Positions 42,960 to 51,424 of a stretch of 64,000 nt of DNA are shown in pieces; position 1 is the stretch's first letter; each line of letters starts with the position of its first letter. This stretch comes from Micromonospora andamanensis (lineage in GTDB: Bacteria; Actinomycetota; Actinomycetes; Mycobacteriales; Micromonosporaceae). Position numbers and translations under genes: made by a program. Under the pieces are notes generated by a model. That model was not told the DNA's origin. It saw nothing but the letters and a program-made list of their open reading frames with translations, and did not search any database. The stretch spans positions 1 to 64,000 of the forward strand of contig NZ_BOOZ01000005.1 in NCBI RefSeq assembly GCF_016863495.1, in the 5' to 3' direction.

Positions 42960-43586
42960 GTGTCTGAGTGGTGGTACGTGGCGCTGGTGGCGGTGCTGTG
43001 GTTGGCCATCGGCCTGGGCACGGCGGCCGTCTTCGTCACCCGTGGCGGGCACCGCAACCTGCTCTGGTATCTGGTGGGCGCGCTGCTAGGGCCGCTGTTC
43101 GTGCCGATCGCCGTCGAGCGGGGCCGGGCCCGCCCACAGCTTGTCGACGTACGCCACAGGCCGTCCGAACCGGTCGGCACCGGGCTGCGCGTGCTGGTCG
43201 GCGTGGACGGCTCGACGCACTCCGACCGGGCGTTGCGGGCCATCGCCCGTACCCTCACCGGAAGCACGAGCGAACTCGTCCTGGTCACCGTGACCAGTCC
43301 CGACCTGTCCGACGCCGAGTCCCGGCGGGAACACGAGCGGGCCCGTCGCATGGTCGACGAACGGGCCGGCTGGCTGCCCGAAGGGCTACCCCGGCCCACC
43401 ACCGCGATCCTCACCGGTCACCCCGTCGACGCGCTGTTGACGGTGGCCGACGACCGGGACGTGGACCTGCTTGTGGTCGGCCGGCACGGACACGGAATCG
43501 GCGACCGACTGCTGGGCGGCGTTGCCGAGGGCCTCACCCAGCGGTCGACCCGGGCCGTCCTGCTCGGCAGCCTGCCCGGCCGGTGA
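42960..43586 (+). CDS. Membrane-anchored universal stress protein
   Basis: The 208-residue protein has an N-terminal half with two membrane helices (WWYVALVAVLWLAIGLGTAA and LLWYLVGALLGPLFVPIAVE). A UspA domain follows (from VLVGVDGSTHSDRALRAIA) with the ATP-binding VVGRHGHGIGDRLLGGV at the C-terminus. Usp domains are usually soluble, so tethering is notable. The GTG at 42960 is used, with GGAGG 11 bases upstream; an in-frame GTG four codons earlier coincides with that site. It is divergent from the lactone oxidase and followed by GH15. Confidence 0.82.
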   Translation: MSEWWYVALVAVLWLAIGLGTAAVFVTRGGHRNLLWYLVGALLGPLFVPIAVERGRARPQLVDVRHRPSEPVGTGLRVLVGVDGSTHSDRALRAIARTLTGSTSELVLVTVTSPDLSDAESRREHERARRMVDERAGWLPEGLPRPTTAILTGHPVDALLTVADDRDVDLLVVGRHGHGIGDRLLGGVAEGLTQRSTRAVLLGSLPGR

Positions 43587-43623
43587 TCCCCAGCCTGTCC
43601 GATTTCGACCTTGCGGAGCCGCG

Positions 43624-45423
43624 ATGACCTATCCCCCGATCGACTCGTACGCCTTCCTCTCCGACACGCACACCGCCGCGCTCGTCGCTGCCGACGGAGC
43701 CGTCGAGTGGCTCTGCGTGCCGCACTTCGCCGGCGACGCCGTGCTGGCCCGGCTGCTGGACCGCCGCACCGGCGGCGCCCTCGCACTCACAGTGGAGGGT
43801 TGCGCCGAGCCGAGCAGGCGTTACCTGCCGGACACCCTGGTGCTGGAGAGTCGGTACGACACTCCCGACGGGACGGCGCTCGTCCACGACTTCCTCGCCG
43901 TCGCGCCCGGCGACGACGAACAACCGTTGCGCGCGGACAAGCTGCTGGTGCGGCGGGTGACTGCCGAGCGGGGCACGGTCCGGCTCGACATCCAGGTGCG
44001 GCCCCGGGTCGGATACGGCGCCAAGGAGGTGACCTGGCGTGCGGTTGACGGAGGCTGGCGGGCTGCCGACACTCCGCTGCGCGTCGACTGCGACCTGCCC
44101 GGCGAGGTGGCCGACGGCACCCTGCGGTTCAGCGCGGAGCTGTCCGCCGGCCAGACCACAGCGCTGCTGCTCGGCTACGGCGACGACCCCGCCGAGCCCG
44201 CCGACCCGGACGAACTGCTCCGATGCACCTGCCGGACCTGGGAGACGTGGTCCGCGCGCAGCGACTACACCGGCTTCGGCGCCGACGCCGTGCGGCACAG
44301 CGCGCTGGTACTGCGCGGGCTCTCCTTCGACGAGACGGGTGCGCTCATCGCCGCCCCCACCACCAGCCTGCCCGAGGAGATCGGCGGCGTACGCAACTGG
44401 GACTACCGCTACGCCTGGCACCGGGACGCGGCTCTGCTGCTGCTCGCGCTCTTCCGGCTCGGCCACGCCGAGGAGGGCCGGCGGTACCTGCACTTCCTGA
44501 TCTCCATCTGCTCGGGTGAGCTGCTGACCCCGCTGGTGAGCATCCACGGCACCGGGGCCGAGGAACGGGAGCTGCCGCACCTGGAGGGGTACGCCGGCTC
44601 GCAGCCGGTGCGGATCGGCAACGAGGCCGCCGAGCAGGTGCAGTTCGACACGTACGGGCACATTCTCGACGCGGCGCTGGTGTACCACCAGCTCACCGGC
44701 GAGCTGACCGAGGAGCAGTGGGCGCTGCTGCGCCGGCACGTCGACGTGATGGCCGACAGGTGGCACGAGCCCGACCACGGCATCTGGGAGGTGCGCGGAC
44801 CGCGCCGGCACTACGTCAACGCGAAGGTGATGACCTGGGTCTGCCTGGACCGGGGCATCCGGCTCGCGGAGTTGCTCGGCGACCAGACGGCGGGCGTGGC
44901 GCGGTGGCGGACGGCCCGCGACGCGCTGCACGCCGAGGTGCTGGAGCGCGGCTTCGACCCGCAGGTGGGCAGCTTCGTGATGGAGTACGGCTCGACCGAG
45001 TTGGACGCCTCAGTGCTGCGTATCCCACTTGTCGGGTTCCTGCCCGGTGACGACCCCCGGATGCTGGCCACCATCGACCGGTTGCGGGCGGAGCTGGAGA
45101 TCGGGCCCGCCCTGCTGCACCGCTACAACACCGACGACGGCCTGCCCGGCATCGAGGGCGCGTTCCTGCTCTGCTCCTTCGAGCTGGTCTCGGCGCTGGT
45201 GCTGGCCGGCCGGCGGGACGAGGCCCACGAGGTCTTCGCCCAGCTCCTCGGGTACGCCGGCCCGCTCGGCCTGTACTCCGAGCAGCTCGCCGCCGACGGC
45301 ACCGCACTCGGCAACTACCCGCAGGCGTTCACCCATCTCGCGCTCATCGAGGCGGCGCTGAACCTCGACGGCGCGGGCGACCGGGAGGCACTGCACGCCT
45401 GGGCCGACCGGGGTGGCTCCTGA
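43624..45423 (+). CDS. Glycoside hydrolase family 15 enzyme (trehalase/glucoamylase-like)
   Basis: The 599-residue protein has an N-terminal beta-sandwich domain (TYPPIDSYAFLSDTHTAALV). The (alpha/alpha)6 catalytic domain follows, with RNWDYRYAWHRDAALLL, DHGIWEVRGPRRHYVNAKVM, IEGAFLLCSF and the late GNYPQAFTHLALIE, which hold the two catalytic carboxylates of GH15. Actinobacterial members with this layout include trehalases and glucoamylases. The usual CSFW is CSFE here. No signal peptide is present, so it acts in the cytoplasm. A GCGGAG site precedes the ATG. Confidence 0.9.
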   Translation: MTYPPIDSYAFLSDTHTAALVAADGAVEWLCVPHFAGDAVLARLLDRRTGGALALTVEGCAEPSRRYLPDTLVLESRYDTPDGTALVHDFLAVAPGDDEQPLRADKLLVRRVTAERGTVRLDIQVRPRVGYGAKEVTWRAVDGGWRAADTPLRVDCDLPGEVADGTLRFSAELSAGQTTALLLGYGDDPAEPADPDELLRCTCRTWETWSARSDYTGFGADAVRHSALVLRGLSFDETGALIAAPTTSLPEEIGGVRNWDYRYAWHRDAALLLLALFRLGHAEEGRRYLHFLISICSGELLTPLVSIHGTGAEERELPHLEGYAGSQPVRIGNEAAEQVQFDTYGHILDAALVYHQLTGELTEEQWALLRRHVDVMADRWHEPDHGIWEVRGPRRHYVNAKVMTWVCLDRGIRLAELLGDQTAGVARWRTARDALHAEVLERGFDPQVGSFVMEYGSTELDASVLRIPLVGFLPGDDPRMLATIDRLRAELEIGPALLHRYNTDDGLPGIEGAFLLCSFELVSALVLAGRRDEAHEVFAQLLGYAGPLGLYSEQLAADGTALGNYPQAFTHLALIEAALNLDGAGDREALHAWADRGGS

Positions 45424-45456
45424 CCTCGGCGTCGACAGGTTCCGCCGGTCCCGGCC

Positions 45457-45487
45457 GGGAACCATGCCGGCCCGGGGAGCGACTATG
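45457..45487 (+). promoter_or_regulatory. Candidate ECF-type promoter of anti-sigma gene
   Basis: GGGAACC at 45457-45463 looks like an ECF -35 element and is followed after about 17 bases by GACTAT. The same GGGAACC occurs on the minus strand at 46974-46968 in front of the ECF sigma gene with a similar distance to its start. Shared control by that sigma factor is inference. Confidence 0.4.
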
Positions 45488-45492
45488 GGTAC

Positions 45493-46344
45493 ATGCGGTG
45501 TGAGCAGTGGCGGGAGATTCTGTCGGCGCAGCTGGACGGTGAGGTCACGGCGGACGAGCAGCACCGGGTCGGAGTGCACCTGGAGACCTGCGCCGGTTGC
45601 CGGGCCTGGCTCGACTCGGCGGCGAGGGTGACCCGCCGGGCGCGTACCCAGGTGGTGACGTCGCTGCCGGACCTGACCGAGGCGATCCTCGCCGCGGCCC
45701 CGCCGCCGCGCCGGCACTGGCGCACGCTCGTCGCCTCGGCGGTCCCGGGTCGCTGGTGGCCGACGATCACCGGGCGACCGGCCCTGGTCAATGGGCTGCG
45801 CGCCGCGCTCGGCCTGCTCGGCGCCGTGCAACTGGTGCTCGGGCTCGCGCAGATCGGCCGGGCCGAGGTCGCCGCACACATCCACGCCACCGGCCAGCAC
45901 CTGTGGCACGAGTCCGCCGCCTGGAACGTCGCGGTGGGGGCCGGTTTCCTCTTCGTCGCGTTGCGCCGCACCTCGCCGTCGGGGCTGTTGCCGATGCTCG
46001 GCGCCTTCGTGGTGACCCTGGTGCTGCTGTCGGTGAACGATCTCGTCGCCTCGCAGGTAGCTGTGGAACGGCTGGTGAGCCACGGGTTCCTGGTCGTCGG
46101 CTACCTGATCACCGTGCTGCTGGCGCGAAGCTCCCGACGGCCCGGCGACCCGAGTGACAGGCACCAGCCGGAGCGGTCCCGCTGGCGGTTGCGGCTCGAC
46201 GAGGTCGACGAACCCGCCCCGCTGCGGTTGCTGCCGCCCTATTCGGCCCAGGCCCGCCACGGCGCCGTCCACGCCCGGCACAGCCTCGTCCGGGCCGACC
46301 TCGGCACCGACGAGCGGACCGGTGGCAAGCGCCGGGTCGCCTGA
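45493..46344 (+). CDS. Zinc-finger anti-sigma factor, membrane bound
   Basis: The 283-residue protein has an N-terminal zf-HC2 anti-sigma domain with the zinc signature HLETCAGC and an upstream Cys3. About four to five membrane helices follow (RAALGLLGAVQLVLGLAQIG, AFVVTLVLLSVNDLVASQVA, FLVVGYLITVLLA), then a basic cytoplasmic tail of about 70 residues. It should hold an ECF sigma factor inactive at the membrane. The likely partner is the ECF sigma gene that converges on it 15 bases away. Confidence 0.85.
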   Translation: MRCEQWREILSAQLDGEVTADEQHRVGVHLETCAGCRAWLDSAARVTRRARTQVVTSLPDLTEAILAAAPPPRRHWRTLVASAVPGRWWPTITGRPALVNGLRAALGLLGAVQLVLGLAQIGRAEVAAHIHATGQHLWHESAAWNVAVGAGFLFVALRRTSPSGLLPMLGAFVVTLVLLSVNDLVASQVAVERLVSHGFLVVGYLITVLLARSSRRPGDPSDRHQPERSRWRLRLDEVDEPAPLRLLPPYSAQARHGAVHARHSLVRADLGTDERTGGKRRVA

Positions 46345-46358
46345 CGGCGGGAGGCACC

Positions 46359-46937
46359 TCAGCCGGCAGCGTCCGGCCGCTCGTCCACCTGGTGTTCCGC
46401 CGACCGGAGCGCCGCGACCAGATCCTCACGGGCCCGGGCCACCCGGGAGCGGATGGTGCCGACCGGCACGTCGCACACCTGAGCGGCCTCGGCGTAGGAC
46501 AGGCCGAGCAACTGGGTGGCCACGAAGGCCTCCCGACGCTCGGGTACGAGATCGTCGAGCAGCCCACGGAGCACCACCTGCTCGTCCACCCCGGCACGGA
46601 CGCCTGCCGGTGTGCACTCCGCGGCGGCCTGCCAGTCGCCGAGGTTCGCGGTCCGTGGCCGGCAGGTGGCGGCCCGTACCTGGTCCACGGCGACCCGGCG
46701 GGCGATGGCCAGCAGCCAGGTCCGTGCGGTGGAGCGGCCGGCGAACGACGGCAACGCCCGCCAGGCCCGCAGGTACGTCTCCTGGACCAGGTCGTCGACC
46801 TCCCGCACCCCGGGCAGGTGGGCCAGGAACCGCCGCACGTCGTGCTGGGTGCCGCGCACGAACGCTGCCGCGGCGGCCTGGTCGCCCCGGCCCGCGGCGA
46901 GCGCGTACCCGCTGATGTCGTCGGTCACGGCTGTCAT
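46359..46937 (-). CDS. ECF-family RNA polymerase sigma factor
   Basis: The 192-residue sigma factor has region 2 (FVRGTQHDVRRFLAHLPG, VDDLVQETYLRAWRALPSF) and region 4 with PERREAFVATQLLGLSYAEA and VPVGTIRSRVARAREDLVAAL. The ATG at 46937 was chosen because region 2 starts soon after. It converges tail-to-tail with the anti-sigma gene rather than preceding it in an operon. A GGGAACC element 31 bases upstream of the start suggests autoregulation. Confidence 0.9.
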   Translation of the reverse strand: MTAVTDDISGYALAAGRGDQAAAAAFVRGTQHDVRRFLAHLPGVREVDDLVQETYLRAWRALPSFAGRSTARTWLLAIARRVAVDQVRAATCRPRTANLGDWQAAAECTPAGVRAGVDEQVVLRGLLDDLVPERREAFVATQLLGLSYAEAAQVCDVPVGTIRSRVARAREDLVAALRSAEHQVDERPDAAG

Positions 46938-47054
46938 CGCCGTATTGGTCGGCGGTACCCGCCGATTGGTTCCCGGGCGGGTAAACAATCGAAGGACCTA
47001 CGTATCGGGCTCACGTGGAAGGACGCCGTAGACTGCACCGATGGGGCACCTGAG

Positions 47055-47900
47055 GTGAGCGAGCGGAGTGCCGTGCTGACCGGCCAGCCGCCGCGCTACC
47101 GGCACCTGTGCTGGGCGTACGACGATCCGGCCGGGTTCATGACGCATGCCGTGGAGTTCCTGCGGGCCGGGTTGGCGGCCGGCGAGCAGGTCTGGTTCGT
47201 CGTCTCCGGCCCCGCCGAGCCGGTCCGGGACCATCTCCTCGGTGTCCGGGACTTCGCCGACGCACTGCTGACCGGCGCCGCCCAGGTCCGCTCCCTGGAC
47301 GGCACGTACACGAGCCTGGCGGTGATCGACCCGGCGAGCCAGGTGGCGGCCTATCGGGTGGCCACCCGGCAGGCGGTCGCCGACGGGTACACCGGCCTGC
47401 GCGTCGCCGCCGACGCCACCGACCTGGTCCGCACGACCGCGCAACGCGACTCGTTCGGCCGCTACGAGCAGCGCGTCAACGAGATGATGTGCACCGAGCC
47501 GTTCCGGGCCATGTGCGCGTACGACCGCTCGCAGCTGGGTGAGGCAGCCGTTGCCGAGTTGGCCTGCCTGCACCCGCAGCACAACCTCGGTCACCTGCTG
47601 TTCCGGCTGTACGCCGTACCGCTGCGTCAGGGGCAGGCCGCCCTCGCCGGGGAGCTCGACCCGTCCAACCACGAGCTGTTCCGCACCGCGCTGGACCGCG
47701 CGGATCTGCAACCTGTCGACGACGAGTTGGTGCTGGACGCCGACGGGCTCCGCTTCCTCGACCACCGGGCACTCATCCACCTGAGCGAGTACGCCCGGGA
47801 CCGGCACGCGACTGTCGTGCTGCGGGCCGCCCGCTCCGGGGTGGCCCGGCTCGCCGCCCTGCTGGATCTGCCCGCGCTGCGGGTGGAGGTGGCCCGGTGA
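47055..47900 (+). CDS. MEDS-STAS domain protein (anti-anti-sigma-like)
   Basis: The 281-residue protein has an N-terminal MEDS sensory domain (RYRHLCWAYDDPAGFMTHAV, GYTGLRVAADATDLV, MCAYDRSQLGE). A C-terminal STAS-like domain follows (ELDPSNHELFRTALDRADLQ, LRFLDHRALIHLSEYA). In a STAS domain the Asp-x-Ser/Asn loop is phosphorylated; here the central position reads FLDHRAL and has no Ser, so phosphorylation is uncertain. The start may be this GTG or another GTG 18 bases in. It overlaps the following MEDS-kinase gene by four bases. Confidence 0.8.
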   Translation: MSERSAVLTGQPPRYRHLCWAYDDPAGFMTHAVEFLRAGLAAGEQVWFVVSGPAEPVRDHLLGVRDFADALLTGAAQVRSLDGTYTSLAVIDPASQVAAYRVATRQAVADGYTGLRVAADATDLVRTTAQRDSFGRYEQRVNEMMCTEPFRAMCAYDRSQLGEAAVAELACLHPQHNLGHLLFRLYAVPLRQGQAALAGELDPSNHELFRTALDRADLQPVDDELVLDADGLRFLDHRALIHLSEYARDRHATVVLRAARSGVARLAALLDLPALRVEVAR

Positions 47901-48856
47901 GGACTGGTCCGGCCGCCGGGCGCACCGGCTACTTCCATGAAGCTCTCTGTTACGGCTCGGACGAGGAACTGCTCGCCGTCGTGGTTCCGTTCCTGGTCGG
48001 CGGCGTCGAGGCGAACGAGCCCACCTTCGTGGCGCTCGGTGAGCGCACCGGCAACCTGGTCCGCGCCGCGTTGCCCGCCGACACGAAGGTCGAGTTCCTG
48101 TCCGGCGGTGACGTCTACGGCCGGCCCACCGCCGCGATCCGGATGTACCGCCAGCTCCTCGCCGATCTGGTGGCTGACGGCGCCACCCAGATCCGGATCA
48201 TCGGCGAGGTGCCGGCGGTCGGCCTCGGCCCTACCTGGGACTGGTGGGCCAGGTACGAGTCGGCGATAAACCGCGCGTACGACGACTGGCCGTTGTGGAG
48301 CATGTGCGCGTACGACACCCGGACCACAGCGCCCGGGGTGCTGGCGGACGTCGCCGCCACCCATCCGTGCTTCGCCGCACCCGACGGGCGGCATCTGCCG
48401 AGTGCCGACTACGTCGCCCCGGAGGCATTCCTACGCCAGGTGCGCCAGATGCCCCCCGACCCGATCCAGATAATCCCGCCCCTCGTCGATCTGCTCGACC
48501 CGACGGCGGCCCAGGCCCGCGCGGCGGTGCATCAGGCCGGCCAGGGCGGGCTGAGGGATGACGAGTTCGACGATTTCGTCGTCGCCGTGAGCGAGACCGT
48601 CACCAACGGGCTGCGGCACGGCCGTTCCCCGGTCCGGTTCCGGCTCTGGGCGGGCGCGGACCGCATCGTGGCCACCGTCAGTGACGCCGGCGCCGGCCCG
48701 GCGGATCCGTACGCCGGGCTGCTGCCGTCGGTGAACGGCGCACCGGGTGGGCTGGGCCTGTGGATCACCCACCAGTCGTGCAACCACGTCACCCACCACC
48801 GCGACGCCGATGGCTTCACCCTGCGACTCACCGCGGGCCGGCCACCGGGCGGCTGA
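47897..48856 (+). CDS. MEDS-HATPase protein (RsbW-like anti-sigma kinase)
   Basis: The 319-residue protein has an N-terminal MEDS domain (GYFHEALCYGSDEELLAVVV, YRQLLADLVADG, LWSMCAYDTR). A C-terminal GHKL ATPase of the anti-sigma kinase type follows, with N-box VSETVTNGLRHG, DAGAGPADPYAG and GGLGLWI. Such pairs form partner switches: the kinase domain binds or phosphorylates a STAS partner or holds a sigma factor. It is translationally coupled to the MEDS-STAS gene, so both proteins share the same type of sensor domain. No sigma-B-type gene is adjacent. Confidence 0.88.
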   Translation: MRTGPAAGRTGYFHEALCYGSDEELLAVVVPFLVGGVEANEPTFVALGERTGNLVRAALPADTKVEFLSGGDVYGRPTAAIRMYRQLLADLVADGATQIRIIGEVPAVGLGPTWDWWARYESAINRAYDDWPLWSMCAYDTRTTAPGVLADVAATHPCFAAPDGRHLPSADYVAPEAFLRQVRQMPPDPIQIIPPLVDLLDPTAAQARAAVHQAGQGGLRDDEFDDFVVAVSETVTNGLRHGRSPVRFRLWAGADRIVATVSDAGAGPADPYAGLLPSVNGAPGGLGLWITHQSCNHVTHHRDADGFTLRLTAGRPPGG

Positions 48857-48867
48857 GCAGACACGCG

Positions 48868-48899
48868 ACCGCCGGGCCGGCCTGAGCCGACCCGGCGGT
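48868..48899. terminator. Hairpin terminator between convergent genes
   Basis: ACCGCCGGG pairs with CCCGGCGGT across a 14-base loop, just after the MEDS-kinase stop and before the csbD stop on the other strand. No U tract is present. Confidence 0.65.
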
Positions 48900-48918
48900 G
48901 TCGTACCGCGTATCCGGA

Positions 48919-49092
48919 CTACTTGCGGAAGGCGTCCTTGATCTTCTCGCCGGCCTGCTTGAGGTTGGCGCTCATCTGGTCGCCGCGACCCTCGGCCTCC
49001 AGGCGCTCGTCGTCAGTGGCGCGACCCACGCCTTCCTTGATCTTGCCGCCGGTGTTCTCGGCGGTGTTGTTGAACTTGTCCTCGACGCCCAT
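48919..49092 (-). CDS. csbD: CsbD-family stress protein
   Basis: The 57-residue hydrophilic protein matches CsbD: MGVEDKFNNTAENTGGKIKE, then GRATDDERLEAEG and a helical tail with NLKQAGEKIKDAFRK. In Bacillus, CsbD is a general stress protein controlled by sigma-B; its molecular role is unknown. A GGGAGG site lies upstream of the ATG. The gene follows copA on the same strand but has its own promoter candidate (49131-49155). Confidence 0.9.
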   Translation of the reverse strand: MGVEDKFNNTAENTGGKIKEGVGRATDDERLEAEGRGDQMSANLKQAGEKIKDAFRK

Positions 49093-49130
49093 GTCAGCCT
49101 CCCGGGGTTCGTGTCGCTACGAACAGTCAG

Positions 49131-49155
49131 GTACCCAGCCCGGCTGCGGCCAACC
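49131..49155 (-). promoter_or_regulatory. Candidate sigma-B-type promoter of csbD
   Basis: On the minus strand GGTTG (49155-49151), a 14-base spacer, and GGGTAC (49136-49131) match the actinobacterial sigma-B/F stress promoter pattern (GNNTN14-16GGGTAY). It lies 39 bases before the csbD start, inside the 71-base gap to copA. Confidence 0.55.
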
Positions 49156-49163
49156 GGAAAAGT

Positions 49164-51413
49164 TCAAGAAACCGGGCGGAACCGACGCAGCCGGAGGCTG
49201 TTGGCGACCACGAACACCGACGAGAACGCCATCGCCGCGCCAGCGATCATCGGGTTGAGCAGCCCGCCCGCCGCCAGCGGCAGGGCCGCCACGTTGTAGG
49301 CGAAGGCCCAGAACAGGTTGCCCTTGATGGTGCCGAGGGTGCTGCGGGCCAGCCGGATCGCGTCGACCGCGGCCAGCAGATCGTCCCGGACGAGAGTCAG
49401 GTCGGACGCCTCGATCGCCACATCGGTGCCGGTGCCCATCGCCAGGCCGAGGTCGGCCCGGGCCAGCGCGGCGGCGTCGTTGACCCCGTCGCCCACCATC
49501 GCCACCACCCGGCCCTCCCCCTGCAACCGGGCGACCACCTCGACCTTCTCGGTCGGCAGCACTTCCGCGATCACCTCGTCGACACCCACCTCGGCGGCCA
49601 CCGCACGGGCCACTGTGGCGTTGTCGCCGGTGAGCAGCACCGGCTTCAGACCGAGCGCGCGCAGCCGCCGTACCGCCTCCCCGCTTGTCGGCTTCACCTG
49701 GTCGGCCACGGCCAGCAGGCCACGGGCCCGGCCGTCCCAGCCGACCAGCACCCCGGTGCGCCCCGCCGCCTCCGCGTCGGTCGCCGCCCGGGCGATGTCG
49801 TCAGGTACGACCAGACCCGCCTCGCGCAGCAGCCGGGCCCGACCGAGCAGTACCTGCCGGCCGTCCACGGCGCCGGTGACGCCCAGCCCGGCCACGTTTG
49901 CGAACCCGGTGACCGGCGGCAGCGCGCCGACCTCGGTGGCCCCGGCCACCACCGCCCGGGCGACCGGATGCTCCGAGCCGGTCTCCAGGGCGGCGGCCAG
50001 CCGCAGCACCTCGTCGCGTCGCTCACCCTCGGCGGCGGTCACCGCGAGCAGGCTCATCCGTCCGGTGGTCACCGTGCCGGTCTTGTCGAGCACCACGGTG
50101 TCCACCCGCCTGGTGGACTCCAGCGCCTCGGGCCCCTTGATCAGGATTCCGAGTTGCGCGCCACGGCCGGTACCGACCAGCAGCGCGGTCGGGGTGGCCA
50201 GGCCGAGGGCACACGGGCAGGCGATGATCAGCACCGCCACGGCGGCGGTGAACGCCGCGGCCGGTCCGGCACCGTTACCCAGCCACCAGCCCAGCGTGCC
50301 GACGGCCAGGGCGATCACGATCGGCACGAAGACCCCGGAGATGCGGTCGGCGAGCCGCTGGGCGGCCGCCTTGCCGCTCTGCGCCTGCTCGACCAGCCGG
50401 GCCATCTGGGCGAGTTGGGTGTCGGCTCCGACCCGGGTCGCGGTGACCACCAGCCGGCCTCCCGCGTTGACGCAACCACCGATCACGGTGTCACCCGCCG
50501 CCACCTCCACCGGTACCGACTCGCCGGTGACCAGGCTGGCGTCGACAGCCGAGGAGCCCTCCTCCACGGTCCCGTCGGTGGCGATCTTCTCGCCGGGTCG
50601 CACCACGAAACGGTCCCCCACCGCGAGCTGGTCGATCGGGATCCGGGTCTCCACCCCGTCACGCAGTACGGACACGTCCCTGGCGCCCAGCTCCAGCAGG
50701 GCCCGCAGGGCCGCACCGGCGGTCCGCTTCGCCCGGGCCTCGAAGTACCGGCCGGCGAGGATGAAGGTGGTCACCCCGGCGGCGGCCTCCAGATAGATGT
50801 TGCCGGCGCCGTCGGTGCGGCCGATGTCGAAGCTGAACGGGTGGGTCATGCCGGGGGTGCCGGCGGTGCCGAGGAACAGCGCCCACACCGACCAGCCCAG
50901 GGCCGCCAGCGTGCCAAGCGACACCAGGGTGTCCATGGTCGCGGCACCGTGACGCAGGTTGACGAGCGCGGCCCGGTGGAAGGGCAGCCCGCCGTAGACC
51001 ACCACCGGGGCGGCAAGGGTCAACGACAGCCACTGCCAGTAGGTGAACTGCCAGGCCGGCACCATGGCCAGCACGATCACCGGCACGCTCAGCGCCACCG
51101 ACACCCACAGCCGGGTACGCAGGGCGTGCAGCGGGTCCGCCGGTTCGGCGGCTGCCGGCCCGGTCGAGGTGGGCGGCGGCGGCAGGCTGGCCTGGTAGCC
51201 GGTCTTCTCGACAGTGGCGACGAGGTCGTCCGGAGTGATCGGGTCGGCGTACGAGACTGTCGCCTTCTCGGTCGCGTAGTTGACGGTGGCCTGCACGCCG
51301 TCCATCCGGTTGAGCTTCTTCTCGATCCGGGCGGCGCAGGACGCGCAGGTCATCCCGCCGATGGCCAGCTCGATCAGGTGCGGTGCGGCGGTCAGGGGTC
51401 GACTCGTGCTCAT
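49164..51413 (-). CDS. copA: Copper-exporting P1B-ATPase CopA
   Basis: The 749-residue pump has one N-terminal heavy-metal domain with GGMTCASC (Cys23, Cys26). Eight membrane helices include the CPC ion motif ACPCALGLATP (Cys399, Cys401). DKTGTVTTG is the phosphorylation site and GDGVNDAAALARA the hinge, with HP in GSEHPVAR. This is the P1B-1 class that exports Cu(I). It is last in the operon copZ, His-rich protein, copA, 11 bases after the preceding gene, and therefore lies under the CsoR-type operators at 52.7 kb. Confidence 0.95.
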   Translation of the reverse strand: MSTSRPLTAAPHLIELAIGGMTCASCAARIEKKLNRMDGVQATVNYATEKATVSYADPITPDDLVATVEKTGYQASLPPPPTSTGPAAAEPADPLHALRTRLWVSVALSVPVIVLAMVPAWQFTYWQWLSLTLAAPVVVYGGLPFHRAALVNLRHGAATMDTLVSLGTLAALGWSVWALFLGTAGTPGMTHPFSFDIGRTDGAGNIYLEAAAGVTTFILAGRYFEARAKRTAGAALRALLELGARDVSVLRDGVETRIPIDQLAVGDRFVVRPGEKIATDGTVEEGSSAVDASLVTGESVPVEVAAGDTVIGGCVNAGGRLVVTATRVGADTQLAQMARLVEQAQSGKAAAQRLADRISGVFVPIVIALAVGTLGWWLGNGAGPAAAFTAAVAVLIIACPCALGLATPTALLVGTGRGAQLGILIKGPEALESTRRVDTVVLDKTGTVTTGRMSLLAVTAAEGERRDEVLRLAAALETGSEHPVARAVVAGATEVGALPPVTGFANVAGLGVTGAVDGRQVLLGRARLLREAGLVVPDDIARAATDAEAAGRTGVLVGWDGRARGLLAVADQVKPTSGEAVRRLRALGLKPVLLTGDNATVARAVAAEVGVDEVIAEVLPTEKVEVVARLQGEGRVVAMVGDGVNDAAALARADLGLAMGTGTDVAIEASDLTLVRDDLLAAVDAIRLARSTLGTIKGNLFWAFAYNVAALPLAAGGLLNPMIAGAAMAFSSVFVVANSLRLRRFRPVS

Positions 51414-51424
51414 GGCTGGTCCCG

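Noticed and set aside
42901..42960. Sigma-B-type promoter (GGGTAT) before the universal stress gene
   Set aside because: A GGGTAT is present at 42904-42909 but no acceptable -35 lies at the right distance, so it could be chance.
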